A stretch of 64,000 nucleotides of DNA from Psychrobacter sp. I-STPA10 (GTDB lineage Bacteria > Pseudomonadota > Gammaproteobacteria > Pseudomonadales > Moraxellaceae). Both the position numbers and the translations under genes were made by a program. The stretch lies in the NCBI RefSeq assembly GCF_021012795.1, contig NZ_VFYU01000005.1:1-64000 (forward strand), read 5' to 3'. Positions 55,204 through 64,000 of this stretch are shown here, one piece after another. Under the pieces are notes generated by a model, which saw nothing but the letters and a program-made list of their open reading frames with translations, did not search any database and was not told the DNA's origin. Within the stretch, counting starts at the first letter, position 1. The number at the start of each line of letters is the position of its first letter.

Positions 55204-55268
55204 ACTCCACTCTCAACTTGTTTTTCTAATCTGATTTTACTAGCGTCAAAAGAAGTTGAGAGTGAGGT
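55204..55268. mobile_element. miniature inverted-repeat element (type A, copy 2), 65 bp
   Basis: Ends ACTCCACTCTCAACTT at 55204-55219 and the complement of ACCTCACTCTCAACTT at 55253-55268, with a perfect 7-bp direct repeat TTCTAAT at 55197-55203 and 55269-55275. In reverse complement it shares both ends and an inner segment with the element at 6007-7153. The ends could also form a hairpin in RNA. Confidence 0.75.
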
Positions 55269-55280
55269 TTCTAATAGTCA

Positions 55281-55320
55281 AAACCGTCTTTATTAAAACC
55301 AAAGGGCGGTTTATTTTTTT
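55281..55320 (+). terminator. Rho-independent terminator
   Basis: Stem AAACCGTCTTT / AAAGGGCGGTTT with G-U pairs, a 9-nt loop, then a run of T. It ends the transcript of the small membrane protein gene ahead of the cyclodeaminase-like gene. The miniature element now separates gene and terminator. Confidence 0.7.
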
Positions 55321-55362
55321 TGTATCAATAAAGTTGTGTTCATTGTCTAAATAGGATTTGTT

Positions 55363-56301
55363 ATGAAAATTTTTGATAAACAGCAAACCATTGCTGCCAT
55401 GCCTTATGATGCTTTAATTGAAGCCATTTGGCAGATGTTTAAACAAGGCTGTGTGGTACCACGTCGTCATATTCATTCTATTGATAGTGATGATGCAGGT
55501 TCGACATTGCTGATTATGCCTGCATGGCAAAAAAATCATTATCTTGGCATTAAACAAGTCACTATTTATCCTGAAAATAGTAAAAAATTTGGCATTGCAG
55601 GGCTGTTTTCAACTTATACCCTATTTGATGCAAAAAATGGTATGCCCGTTGCTGTTATTGATGGTGATGCCATTACTTGTCGGCGAACCGTCGCTGCATC
55701 GGCTCTAGCTGCCAAATTCTTAGCGCGTAAACAGTCTAAGAAATTGCTGATTGTGGGTGCAGGCAATGTTGCTCGTGAACTTGCTTTTGCTTATGCTGAG
55801 GTGTTTGAGTTATCAACCATTGAGGTGTGGAATATCACTTATGAGCGTGCAGTTAATCTTGCCAATGAATTGCAAGCCAAAGGTTTTTCTGCTGTAGCAG
55901 TTAAGGATCTGAAAGAGGCTGTTAGTCGTAGTGATATTGTTAGTTGTGCCACATTATCGACTGATGCCTTGATACGACGAGAATGGGTTAAAAAGGGCAC
56001 ACATATCGATTTAATTGGTAGCTTTAAACCTAATATGCGTGAAACAGATGATGCCATGTTTGCAGACACTTGTGTATTTGTAGACACAAGCGAGGCTTTA
56101 GACAAAGCGGGTGACTTACTCTCACCTATGGCAGCAGGTGTATTAAACCGTGATGAGGTGAAAGCAGATCTAGAAGCATTATGCCAAGGTAAACACCAAG
56201 GTCGCCTACATGATGAGGAGATAACAGTCTATAAAGCGGTAGGCACAGCGATGGAAGATTTGGCAGCGGCTATTTTAGTATATGAAAATAGTACATCATA
56301 A
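55363..56301 (+). CDS. ornithine cyclodeaminase/mu-crystallin family enzyme
   Basis: A 312-residue NAD(P)-dependent enzyme with 'CVVPRRHIHSIDSDDAGSTL', 'GIKQVTIYPENSKKFGI', catalytic-region 'DGDAITCRRTVAASALAAKFL', the nucleotide-binding 'KLLIVGAGNVARELAFAYAE', and 'IGSFKPNMRETDD'. Family members include ornithine cyclodeaminase, alanine dehydrogenase, and proline-racemase-linked delta-1-pyrroline-2-carboxylate/ketimine reductases; the last group fits the 'GSFKPNMRE' pattern best, but the substrate is unproven. Single gene with its own terminator. Confidence 0.87.
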   Translation: MKIFDKQQTIAAMPYDALIEAIWQMFKQGCVVPRRHIHSIDSDDAGSTLLIMPAWQKNHYLGIKQVTIYPENSKKFGIAGLFSTYTLFDAKNGMPVAVIDGDAITCRRTVAASALAAKFLARKQSKKLLIVGAGNVARELAFAYAEVFELSTIEVWNITYERAVNLANELQAKGFSAVAVKDLKEAVSRSDIVSCATLSTDALIRREWVKKGTHIDLIGSFKPNMRETDDAMFADTCVFVDTSEALDKAGDLLSPMAAGVLNRDEVKADLEALCQGKHQGRLHDEEITVYKAVGTAMEDLAAAILVYENSTS

Positions 56302-56310
56302 ACATCAATA

Positions 56311-56342
56311 AAAAAGGCTTCCAATTGCTTGGAAGCCTTTTA
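56311..56342 (+). terminator. Rho-independent terminator
   Basis: AAAAAGGCTTCCAA / TTGGAAGCCTTTT stem with a 3-nt loop, directly after the cyclodeaminase-like gene. The A-run on the 5' side means it can also serve the convergent tRNA transcript. Confidence 0.88.
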
Positions 56343-56347
56343 GTATA

Positions 56348-56434
56348 TGGTACCCGGAGCCGGACTTGAACCGGCACGCTATTTCTAGCGAGGGATTTTA
56401 AATCCCTTGTGTCTACCAATTTCACCACCCGGGC
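56348..56434 (-). tRNA. tRNA-Leu (anticodon TAA)
   Basis: 87 nt including an encoded CCA (56348-56350). Acceptor GCCCGGG pairs with CCGGGT (one G-U), D-arm 'GGTGAAATTGGTAGACAC', anticodon loop TT-TAA-AA with stem AGGGA/TCCCT, a long variable arm (CGCTAGAAATAGCG) as expected for a class II tRNA, and T-arm with GGTTCAAGTCC. Reads UUA codons. Downstream of tRNA-Cys and probably co-transcribed. Confidence 0.95.
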
Positions 56435-56575
56435 AAAACTTGTGTTATCAACTTTGTTTGATAGTGTTGATAAGTGAGGCGTATTATAATGCGTTATAAA
56501 AATAAAGCAAGTAATAACATCACAATAGATTAAAAATCTTTTTTTAACCACATCAAACATATTGATGATAAAAAC

Positions 56576-56649
56576 TGGAGGCTGGAGCCGGAATCGAACC
56601 GGCGATCATGGAGTTGCAGTCCAGTGCATTACCACTTTGCTATCCAGCC
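56576..56649 (-). tRNA. tRNA-Cys (anticodon GCA)
   Basis: 74 nt including encoded CCA (56576-56578) and discriminator U, the usual identity base for Cys. Acceptor GGCTGGA pairs with TCCAGCC; anticodon loop CTGCAAC gives GCA; T-arm GGTTCGATTCC. It lies 141 bp upstream of tRNA-Leu on the same strand, divergent from folD. Confidence 0.95.
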
Positions 56650-56859
56650 AATTAAGGCTGACTATATTAACAAACTGATTATAAATTACAAGCAGTTTTT
56701 TTAATTATATGGTAAAAATAAAATTTTTTTTTGCAACAAGCGCTATCTGTCCTCAGAATCGCCATAATTTGATATGATGACAGACAAGTATGGATATTTT
56801 TTACAATAGCATATCCACTTGAATTGAAATAATCTTTAGTCAAACCATAGGGGAGAGAT

Positions 56860-57711
56860 ATGTCAGCCATTAAGCTAGATGGTAAAGCCTTAGCCAAGCA
56901 AATAGAGCAGGATTTAAGTACGCGCGTACAAGCGATTATTGACAAAACAGGGCGTACACCCATATTAGCCACCATATTAGTGGGTGATGATCCTGCCTCA
57001 GCGACGTATGTGCGTATGAAAGGCAATGCCTGTCGCCGTGTGGGCATGGAATCAATCAAAGTAGAAATGCCTAGTGCAACCACCACCGACGAGCTACTAG
57101 CCAAGATAGAAGAGCTGAATAACAATCCTGATGTACATGGTATTTTGCTGCAACATCCTGTGCCCAGCCAAATTGATGAGCGGGCGTGTTTTGATGCCAT
57201 TGCCCTCGAAAAAGATGTTGATGGCGTCACTTGTCTTGGGTTTGGGCGTATGAGTATGGATGAGCCTGCCTACGGTTCGTGTACTCCGCAAGGTATCATG
57301 CATTTGTTGAATCATTATGACATTGAATTGGCTGGTAAAGATGCGGTAGTTGTTGGACGTAGTGCTATTTTAGGCAAACCAATGGCACAAATGCTGCTCA
57401 ATGCCAACTGTACAGTAACCATCTGTCATTCAAAAACGCAAAATTTGGCAGTGCATGTCGGTCGTGCTGATATTGTGGTAGGGGCAGTGGGCGTCGCCGA
57501 GCTGATCAAAAAAGAGTGGATTAAACAGGGCGCAGTGGTGGTGGATGCAGGCTTTCATCCGACTGATGATGGTGGTGTTGGTGACATTGAGCTGGCAGGC
57601 ATTGAAGAGATTGCCAGTGCTTATACCCCTGTACCAGGTGGGGTTGGACCAATGACCATTAATACGCTGATTCGGCAAACGGTTGAAGCAGCAGAAAAAG
57701 CAGCAGGTTAA
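56860..57711 (+). CDS. folD: methylenetetrahydrofolate dehydrogenase/cyclohydrolase FolD
   Basis: A 283-residue bifunctional enzyme interconverting 5,10-methylene-, methenyl- and 10-formyl-THF. Signatures: '[22 protein letters not shown]' region with catalytic Lys (YxxxK), '[13 protein letters not shown]', 'DVDGVT', Rossmann '[16 protein letters not shown]', and '[17 protein letters not shown]'. Start at 56860 after GGGGAGAG. Full length. Confidence 0.98.
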   Translation: MSAIKLDGKALAKQIEQDLSTRVQAIIDKTGRTPILATILVGDDPASATYVRMKGNACRRVGMESIKVEMPSATTTDELLAKIEELNNNPDVHGILLQHPVPSQIDERACFDAIALEKDVDGVTCLGFGRMSMDEPAYGSCTPQGIMHLLNHYDIELAGKDAVVVGRSAILGKPMAQMLLNANCTVTICHSKTQNLAVHVGRADIVVGAVGVAELIKKEWIKQGAVVVDAGFHPTDDGGVGDIELAGIEEIASAYTPVPGGVGPMTINTLIRQTVEAAEKAAG

Positions 57712-57760
57712 ATATTCTGCCAATTGGTAATGAATAGGTTTTCACCATTTAGGAAATTTA

Positions 57761-60682
57761 ATGAAAATTTTGCATTATAACGCATTAAATGGGCAAGAAA
57801 TTCCCAATTATGACAAAGTATGTCAAGCCATTGCTGATGATGATTTTGGGCGTGCTGATGTCAAAAAAATTGGTGAAAACCTATATCGTGCCAAACTCAA
57901 TCGTCAAGATCGGCTATTATTTGCCTTATATCAATATCAAAGCCAAACCTATGCGTTAATGCTAGAGTGGATAAAAAATCATGACTATGCGTCCTCTCGT
58001 TTTTTGAATCGAGGCGCACGTATTGATGAAGATTTGATTGAGGTGGTAAAAACGGTACCTGATACCAAGCAAGAATTGACCTATGTCAATCCAACCCACC
58101 AAGATTTCGCATGGCTGGGCAAATGTATCTCATTTGATGATGTGCAATACTCCATATATCAAAGTGCTGCACCTTTGGTAATTATTGGCTCAGCTGGTAG
58201 TGGCAAAACCGCTTTAATGCTCGAAAAAATCAAACGAATAAAAGGGAAGGTATTATATGTCAGTCTGTCGGCATATTTAGTCAAAAATGCTCAAGATTTA
58301 TACCACAGCAATCATTATAGCAATGATGCCCAGCAAGTTGATTTTTTTAGTTATCAAGAATTACTAGAAAGTATTCATATACCATCGGGTAACCCTGTAG
58401 ATTTTACGGTGTTTAGAAGCTGGTTTTTGCGTCACAGACAAGGCAGTGGTATTGATGATGCCCATAAGCTGTTTGAAGAGTTTCGGGGTGTATTGACCAG
58501 TACTGATATTGACCATGGTTATCTGTCTTATGAAGATTACCACAATCTAGGTATTCGTGAGTCTATTTATCTAGACAAAGAGCGGGAACAAGTATATCAA
58601 TTATTTGAAAAATATTTAAAATTTGTTGGAATTACCAACACGCATCAAGACAGTACAAATAATGATATTGAGCGTGATGACGACCAGTATTACGATACCA
58701 ATTTGGTGAGTCATGTTTGGCTTAACAAATTACAACCTACCTATGACTTTGTGGTGGTGGATGAAGTACAAGACTTTACCAACATCCAGTTGTATCTTAT
58801 CTTGAGATTGCTTAGACAAAGTGGGCAGTTTTTGTTGTGTGGTGATGCCAATCAAATTGTGCATCCCAACTTTTTTTCGTGGAAAAAAGTAAAATCCCTT
58901 TTTTATCAGCAAAATGAGCTGCAAGGCGGCGATGAGTTGATTCGCATTTTGCATACCAATTATCGTAATGCCCCAGAAGTCACCAATATAGCCAATCGAA
59001 TTTTGCAATTAAAAAATCTACGTTTTGGCTCGATAGATAAAGAAAGCCATTACTTAGTTAATAGTAATGGACAAGTACAGGGTCAAGCCTTGTTGTGGCA
59101 AGATAAGCCAGAATTATTGCAACAACTGAACCAAAAAACCCATAGATCTACCCAATATGCGGTGATTGTTTTACATGATAGTCAAAAAACAGCGGCAAAA
59201 AAATATTTTAATACTCCATTAATCTTCTCTATCCAAGAAGCAAAAGGGTTGGAGTATGAAAATGTTATTTTATATAATTTTGTTAGTGTAGAACAAACCC
59301 GATTTTCACACATTAGTGAAGGAATTGAGCCTCAAGAATTAGATGGTAAAGAATTAAATTATAGCCGTAATAAAGATAAAGCGGATAAATCACTTGAGGT
59401 GTATAAATTTTATATCAATGCCTTATATGTGGCATTAACACGGGCGATAAAAAATGTTTATTGGATAGAAAAAAATCATCAACATCCGTTATTTAATCTA
59501 TTAAAAGTATCATTGACTCAAACAGAAAACTTAGATATCCAAGACAATGCTTCAAGTATTGAAGAGTGGCAATTAGAAGCACAAAAACTTGCCATGCAAG
59601 GTAAAACAGAACAAGCTGAACAGATTTGTCACGATTTATTACAACAACAAAAGGCAGATTGGATTGTTTATGATACAAAAAAACGGGATGATTTGCTAAA
59701 AAGAGCAGTGGTGCAACAAGAAAAGAAAGCGGGTATTGAATTATTAGAATATGCCCAAGTTTATGATAACTTAAATTACTATCATCTACTCAAAGTAATG
59801 GGATTAAAAGCAGCACAACGCCCCATGTATTTTAGTCATAAAAATTTATTACACAAACATTTTTATATTTATAGTAGTAATAATACCAATAATATTGAGA
59901 AAAAAGTGGATCAATACGGTATAGAATATCGTAATATGTTTAATCGTACCCCAGTTATGAATGCCGTCTGGGTAGGTAATGCCGCGTTAGTGACTCGGTT
60001 GGTGCAAAGAGGCGCTGACATAGATGCCGTCGATAATCAAAATAATAATGCGTTGCAAATTGCCTTAAAAAACTCGGTTGTTAGTTTGCGGGATAAAAAA
60101 GAGCATGATGAAAATTATCTAGAGGGAAAAATTAAATATGCTCAATATATCTTGCCAGAAATCTATGATGATATTGCCCCTGCCAGTATCAGTTTGCAAA
60201 TTAAAGGGCAGTTGGTGAAATTAGAACAGCATTTAATGGAATACTTATTGGTTCATCTGATGCTAGTAATGCTGCCTAATAAAGTTTTTCAGATAACTAA
60301 GAATAAACAATATTTTTGTCCTGTATTTACCACTGCTGATATATTACAAGCAATTAAATATATTCCGAGCAGTATTCTACCAGAATATCGGCGCAAGCGA
60401 GCTTATATTGGTAGTGTGTTATCAAAAAATGAGGCTTCACGAGATGAGCTTTACAATCGGCGTTTATTTTATCGAGTCAATCGTGGAGAATATATCCTCT
60501 ATCCAAAAATGAAAATAAAAATTAAAGATAAATGGGTGTCGATTATTGATATTGAAGACTATCATATAGCAGATAAAGAAATTTACAAAAAAATGTTATG
60601 GATGAATATTTATGATAAACATTTACTTGCTATGTTATTAAATGCAAATATAAAAGGACTTAAGACAGACATGCCAGTTTAG
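57761..60682 (+). CDS. UvrD-type helicase with RelE-like N-terminus and ankyrin-repeat C-terminus
   Basis: A 973-residue protein. Residues 1-85 look RelE/ParE-like ('KKIGENLYRAKLNRQDRLLFALY', 'ALMLEWIKNHDY'). A superfamily 1 helicase core follows: Walker A GSAGSGKT (143-150), Walker B 'VVVDEVQDF' (Asp334), 'LLCGDANQIVHPNFFSW', 'HTNYRNAPEVTNIANRIL', 'IFSIQEAKGLEYENVIL' and 'YVALTRAIKNVYWIE'. A helical linker leads to ankyrin-like repeats (about 715-780: 'RTPVMNAVWVGNAALVTRLV', 'GADIDAVDNQNNNALQIAL') and an A/T-rich, Lys/Ile/Tyr-rich tail. A stand-alone gene 49 bp after folD. The architecture suggests nucleic-acid sensing and perhaps phage defence; that is inference. Alternatively a UvrD-type repair helicase. 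Confidence 0.87.
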   Translation: MKILHYNALNGQEIPNYDKVCQAIADDDFGRADVKKIGENLYRAKLNRQDRLLFALYQYQSQTYALMLEWIKNHDYASSRFLNRGARIDEDLIEVVKTVPDTKQELTYVNPTHQDFAWLGKCISFDDVQYSIYQSAAPLVIIGSAGSGKTALMLEKIKRIKGKVLYVSLSAYLVKNAQDLYHSNHYSNDAQQVDFFSYQELLESIHIPSGNPVDFTVFRSWFLRHRQGSGIDDAHKLFEEFRGVLTSTDIDHGYLSYEDYHNLGIRESIYLDKEREQVYQLFEKYLKFVGITNTHQDSTNNDIERDDDQYYDTNLVSHVWLNKLQPTYDFVVVDEVQDFTNIQLYLILRLLRQSGQFLLCGDANQIVHPNFFSWKKVKSLFYQQNELQGGDELIRILHTNYRNAPEVTNIANRILQLKNLRFGSIDKESHYLVNSNGQVQGQALLWQDKPELLQQLNQKTHRSTQYAVIVLHDSQKTAAKKYFNTPLIFSIQEAKGLEYENVILYNFVSVEQTRFSHISEGIEPQELDGKELNYSRNKDKADKSLEVYKFYINALYVALTRAIKNVYWIEKNHQHPLFNLLKVSLTQTENLDIQDNASSIEEWQLEAQKLAMQGKTEQAEQICHDLLQQQKADWIVYDTKKRDDLLKRAVVQQEKKAGIELLEYAQVYDNLNYYHLLKVMGLKAAQRPMYFSHKNLLHKHFYIYSSNNTNNIEKKVDQYGIEYRNMFNRTPVMNAVWVGNAALVTRLVQRGADIDAVDNQNNNALQIALKNSVVSLRDKKEHDENYLEGKIKYAQYILPEIYDDIAPASISLQIKGQLVKLEQHLMEYLLVHLMLVMLPNKVFQITKNKQYFCPVFTTADILQAIKYIPSSILPEYRRKRAYIGSVLSKNEASRDELYNRRLFYRVNRGEYILYPKMKIKIKDKWVSIIDIEDYHIADKEIYKKMLWMNIYDKHLLAMLLNANIKGLKTDMPV

Positions 60683-60787
60683 CCATAGATTGTATGTTTC
60701 AATATTGTAAACGTTATTGTATATTTGGGTTAGCCATTAGCTATTACAATTAGCCACTTGATAGTGGTTAACTATGACAGACTACCT

Positions 60788-62017
60788 TTACAGCCAGCCC
60801 GACTTTTTAAATTGATGGTATAAAATAGCACACACCGTCACGATGATGACTAGAATTAAAAAATAACCATACTTCCAGTGCAGCTCAGGCATATTATCAA
60901 AGTTCATGCCATAAATACCTGCCACTGCCGTTGGCACAGCCAAAATCCCCGCCCAAGCAGCCAATTTGCGCACCACCTCGTTCTGCCCCATGTTCACCAT
61001 TGCCATATAAGTATCCATCGCCACACTGAGCATCTCATTTAGCCCATTGACTGCATCCATCGCCCGCAGCAGATGGTCATTGACATCGCGGAAATATGGT
61101 TTAGAGGCGTTGGGGAATGCTGCTACTAACTCATTTTTTTTATGATTGATAAAAAAATTACAAATATCTTGTACTGGTAGCATCACCGCGCGCATGTGTA
61201 CCAACTGTGATTTTAATTCATACAAACTTTTGAGCGTCTCTTTACTAAATTCATAAGAAAAAATATTGCGCTCCTGCTCACGCAAATAGCTACCAAGCCT
61301 ATCAGTAATTGGCAAATAATTATCCACAATAAAATCCAAAATCGCATGTAGAACAAAAATAGGACCTAAGCGCAATTTTTCAGGATGGAGATGGCAATGA
61401 TGCCGCACCGCTTGATAAGAATGGGACGCACCTGAGCGAATGGTAATGATATAGTTTTTACCCATAAACATTGCTGTTGTACCATAACAAATCACATTGC
61501 CATCCAGCTTTGCTGTGCGTACCACCACAAATATCGTCTCGTTGCCATAGCTTTCTACCTTGGCACGCTGGTGGTCGGTAAATGCATCCTCAATCGCAAG
61601 CTCATGCAAATCAAACGCCTTTTGTACCTCGGAGACTGTTTCAAGACTTGGATTATGCAGTCCTAGCCAAATAAACTGATTATTATTGGTTAGCGTCTTA
61701 CTCACCTCATCAAGCCCAATCTGCTCTAAATGCTTACCAGTCTTACGTGAATAAGAATAGCAATTAATCATCTCGTCCTTGCCAGATTGGTGTATCTCTT
61801 CTAGACGATCAGCTTTTGGGTCATATATAGGCAACATGTCATAACTGGGCTCTTCACCCCCCTCGATATCACCATAAAGAAAACTATTATCTGCCATCAA
61901 ATGCGAATGTCTGGCTGCCAAATGCTTATGGCTACTTTGTGTACTCATTGCCGTTGGCGTATTTTTCGCCTCCGTTAGACTCAAATCCCCCTTATCTGAA
62001 CTGGTAGAACCTGACAT
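60788..62017 (-). CDS. corA: magnesium/cobalt transporter CorA
   Basis: A 409-residue inner-membrane channel protein. Long acidic/helical cytoplasmic domain ('FIWLGLHNPSLETVSEVQKAF', 'DAFTDHQRAKVESYGNETIFVV'), then two C-terminal membrane helices with the selectivity motif YGMN ('GIYGMNFDNMPELHWKYGY') and a basic end ('QFKKSGWL'). The N-terminal ~70 residues, with Ser/His-rich composition, are longer than in E. coli CorA. The start follows a weak ribosome site. Confidence 0.95.
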   Translation of the reverse strand: MSGSTSSDKGDLSLTEAKNTPTAMSTQSSHKHLAARHSHLMADNSFLYGDIEGGEEPSYDMLPIYDPKADRLEEIHQSGKDEMINCYSYSRKTGKHLEQIGLDEVSKTLTNNNQFIWLGLHNPSLETVSEVQKAFDLHELAIEDAFTDHQRAKVESYGNETIFVVVRTAKLDGNVICYGTTAMFMGKNYIITIRSGASHSYQAVRHHCHLHPEKLRLGPIFVLHAILDFIVDNYLPITDRLGSYLREQERNIFSYEFSKETLKSLYELKSQLVHMRAVMLPVQDICNFFINHKKNELVAAFPNASKPYFRDVNDHLLRAMDAVNGLNEMLSVAMDTYMAMVNMGQNEVVRKLAAWAGILAVPTAVAGIYGMNFDNMPELHWKYGYFLILVIIVTVCAILYHQFKKSGWL

Positions 62018-62150
62018 AATCTAACCCCTAAAAATAGTTACAGTCTCATATCTAAACGAATGTCTAAAATGCACAATCTACTTTCTACTTTGATAGGCAT
62101 CGGCTCAAGCGGTGATGGATTGAGCGATTTATATGGTTTGCTTGTTCTTG

Positions 62151-62537
62151 TTAAAGGGCAAACTCTTTTAGCGTCTCTAAATCGACCAAATTTAGCAAAC
62201 TTTCATGACATGCTTCAAGTTTGAGTGGGGGTGCAACCCCATGATTATAAGCTTCCACCCAACGTAGTGCACACAAGCACCAATAATCCCCAGGTTGCAA
62301 ACCACCAAAGCCAAACTCAGGAATTGGTGTAATCAAATCATTGCCACGAGCAGCAGAAAAGTTTAAAAATTCACTGGTCATCTTAGCGCATACTGTGTGT
62401 TGCCCCGCATCACGCGCACCTGTATGACAAAAACCATTGCGAAAATAGCCCGTTAAAGGCGCAAAACAACAACTGGCAAGATTGCCACCTAACACATTGC
62501 GTTGATTAAATTCAGGATCGGGTAAATTGTGACTCAT
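62151..62537 (-). CDS. DUF2237 family protein
   Basis: 128 residues from the ATG at 62537; a longer reading from 62585 adds 16 unlikely residues. Signature 'NVLGGNLASCCFAPLTGYFRNGFCHTG', 'HTVCAKMTSEFLNFSAARGNDL' and 'GDYWCLCALRWVEAYNHG' matches DUF2237, a small cysteine-containing family without assigned function. Several Cys and a His could bind metal. It is convergent with nothing close and about 130 bp downstream of corA in genome order. Confidence 0.88.
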   Translation of the reverse strand: MSHNLPDPEFNQRNVLGGNLASCCFAPLTGYFRNGFCHTGARDAGQHTVCAKMTSEFLNFSAARGNDLITPIPEFGFGGLQPGDYWCLCALRWVEAYNHGVAPPLKLEACHESLLNLVDLETLKEFAL

Positions 62538-63268
62538 AACAAATACTCGCAACAAAAAAGGAGGATAACCCAAGTAATATGCCATCTGTGCATATTGATA
62601 TGTGTTATTTTAACTTGATAAAATGAAGTGGATAAAACTGACCGCAAAATAGTAACATATCCTACCCTTACATGGGATGCTTTGCATAGGTTTTATATGT
62701 ATAACGTCATTTTAAAGGGGTATGAGGTTAATAAGCGTTAACGGTTAAGTCAGCATCAAGTGAAATAGAAATTGAAACGTAACTATAAAACTAGCAACAA
62801 ACGCATCAAAATATTGCCTAACCCTATGACAAAAACCTTGTCTATGCTAGACTAAATAATAAGAGTGCTTCACTAATATAGCTAATATAGTCTGCCTACG
62901 ATAAATCCACCACGGTGTTAGCTACGCTTACTGTGCGACTTGTACTATCTGCGCTTGCTTGCCTTGTGGTGGCATTATATTAGATTGACGATAGCAATGG
63001 TGGCAAAATAGTTTGAAAATTATACTGCCCTGAATAAATGACAGCTCTATGTTCTTATCATAATTTAGCCACTAAATAAAAAAGAGGGCGGAGATGAGAA
63101 CAAACATTAAGATATTTAGGCATCATCCATGTCAATGATGTTTATAATAATATTTTACTCACAGTTTTTCTTACATACTTTATTTTACTAATAACGCTTT
63201 GGTGTTCATACTGTTGCCCATTTCTATGAGAAATGACAGAGTATAACCACACCAAACAAGGATTGATT
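62538..63268. other. 731-bp spacer before hisZ
   Basis: No gene. Positions 62896-62990 are repeat-derived (described separately). The remainder is A/T-rich; AAAGAGGGCGGAGATGAG near 63080 and AAGGATTGATT directly before the hisZ GTG are the only ribosome-site-like parts. The hisZ promoter is expected in the last 150 bp. Confidence 0.5.
62911..62973 (+). repeat. dispersed palindromic repeat, copy 2
   Basis: Aligned to the reverse complement of 42684-42743 with 48 of 60 positions identical. Here the ends form a clearer inverted repeat (ATCCACCACGG at 62904-62914 against CCTTGTGGTGGCAT near 62962-62975). Non-coding. Confidence 0.6.
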
Positions 63269-64000
63269 GTGTCTGATTTTTCCGATTCATCGAATACCAA
63301 TACGCCAATACCAACTGTGCCGACTACCCATTTGACTGCTGTATCTGATACTGCCAATATTTGGTTATTACCCGATGGGGTGACAGATTTGCTATCAGAT
63401 GAAGCGCAAAAGCAAGAAATGCTACGTTATAAGCTCACCCAGCGACTTGTACGCCATGGTTATGAGTTGTTATGCCCACCGATGATTGAATATACCGAAT
63501 CATTACTTAATAATGCGTCAGAAGACCTAAAACGGCAAACCTTTAAAATCATCGACCAGCTCACAGGTAGGCTCATGGGAGTGCGGGCGGATATTACCCC
63601 ACAAATCTTGCGTATTGATGCGCATTTAAATCAGCATCAAGATAGTCAGCACATTGCCCGTTATTGCTATGCAGGTCATGTGATTCATACTTTGCCAAGT
63701 GGACTATTTGGCTCACGCACACCGCTACAATTGGGTGCAGAGATTTTTGGTTGTGCCAATATTAGTGCGGATATAGAGCTATTAGATGTGCTGATAGCAT
63801 TATTTGATAGTGTCGATATTCAAGCGACTTTGCATGTGGATATTGGGCAAGTGGCGATTTTTAAACGCTTGTGCCAATTAGCCAATCTAAGCGAGGGTAA
63901 CGCCCAGCATATGATGAGTTTGTATGCCAATAAAGCCTTGCCTGAGCTAAAAGATTTTTGCCAACCATTACCACTTGGTGCTGATTTTTATGCGTTGGCT
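63269..64000 (+). CDS. hisZ: ATP phosphoribosyltransferase regulatory subunit HisZ, N-terminal part
   Basis: The frame opens at a GTG at 63269 (AAGGA upstream) and runs off the right edge without a stop: 244 of about 390 residues are seen. It is a histidyl-tRNA synthetase paralog: 'NIWLLPDGVTDLLSDEA', 'RLVRHGYELLCPPMIEYTESLL', 'TFKIIDQLTGRLMGVRADITPQILRIDAH' (split here), 'RYCYAGHVIHT' and 'QLGAEIFGCANISADIELLDVL'. HisZ activates the short-form HisG in histidine biosynthesis. The first ~30 residues are Thr/Ser-rich and poorly conserved. It is not the hisS gene of 16163-17467, since HisS-specific residues are absent. Confidence 0.93.
   Translation, partial: MSDFSDSSNTNTPIPTVPTTHLTAVSDTANIWLLPDGVTDLLSDEAQKQEMLRYKLTQRLVRHGYELLCPPMIEYTESLLNNASEDLKRQTFKIIDQLTGRLMGVRADITPQILRIDAHLNQHQDSQHIARYCYAGHVIHTLPSGLFGSRTPLQLGAEIFGCANISADIELLDVLIALFDSVDIQATLHVDIGQVAIFKRLCQLANLSEGNAQHMMSLYANKALPELKDFCQPLPLGADFYALA

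Noticed and set aside
56270-56560. A 96-codon minus-strand frame
   Set aside because: It runs through the tRNA-Leu gene; shadow of a structured RNA.
63142-63357. A 71-codon minus-strand frame at the hisZ start
   Set aside because: It overlaps the hisZ N-terminus antisense and shows no protein-like pattern.
1-64000. CRISPR arrays, prophage genes, rRNA genes
   Set aside because: No regularly spaced direct repeats, phage structural genes or rRNA signatures were seen; the TPR-CHAT protein has no CRISPR neighbours.

Overview
The window looks like a chromosomal segment of a Moraxellaceae gammaproteobacterium, probably Moraxella or Psychrobacter-like. The evidence is a low GC content with A/T-rich spacers, the block ndk-rlmN-pilF-rodZ-ispG-hisS-yfgM-bamB-der, a translational fusion of RNase HI with DNA polymerase III epsilon, lptD-surA opposite amgK-murU, and an nth/RnfB-type ferredoxin pair. 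The species cannot be fixed from sequence reading alone.

Layout. Positions 1-5866 are an accessory cluster: the C-terminus of a CHAT (caspase-like) protein, a zinc-ribbon/RDD membrane protein, a coiled-coil lipoprotein and a large exported TPR-CHAT protein. Positions 6000-7160 hold a nested mobile region: a small 122-bp element with 16-bp inverted ends and a 7-bp target duplication, split by an intact IS982-family insertion sequence with its own 8-bp duplication. Positions 7227-10320 hold a phosphodiester-glycosidase lipoprotein, a glutamate-synthase-like membrane flavoprotein and a possible gene remnant. Positions 10510-21330 are the conserved core block (nucleotide metabolism, RNA methylation, type IV pilus, cell shape, isoprenoids, His-tRNA charging, outer-membrane assembly, ribosome assembly). 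It is followed by an orphan histidine kinase with a decayed receiver domain (21500-23350) and an envelope set: DacC-type carboxypeptidase, a small exported protein, NlpD, SurA, LptD, AmgK and MurU (23483-34098).

Positions 34120-42546 are mixed metabolism (protein phosphatase, aldo/keto reductase, DUF1963, DUF3144, metK, DJ-1/PfpI, nth, RnfB) with a YefM-YoeB toxin-antitoxin pair and a second type of miniature element. Positions 43092-49033 encode a very large lipoprotein with a C-terminal DUF1566 domain and a small exported DUF1566 protein, followed by a repeat-rich spacer. Positions 49531-63268 hold nudC, a FimL-like twitching-motility scaffold, rnhA-dnaQ, small envelope proteins, an ornithine-cyclodeaminase-like enzyme, tRNA-Leu(TAA) and tRNA-Cys(GCA), folD, an unusual RelE-like/UvrD helicase/ankyrin protein, corA and DUF2237. 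The window ends inside hisZ.

The most notable items are the CHAT/RDD/coiled-coil lipoprotein cluster, the helicase-ankyrin protein, two miniature inverted-repeat element types with target-site duplications (one nested with IS982), and two further dispersed repeat families. No CRISPR array, prophage or rRNA operon was seen. Assignments come from reading motifs and gene order; no database search was possible.
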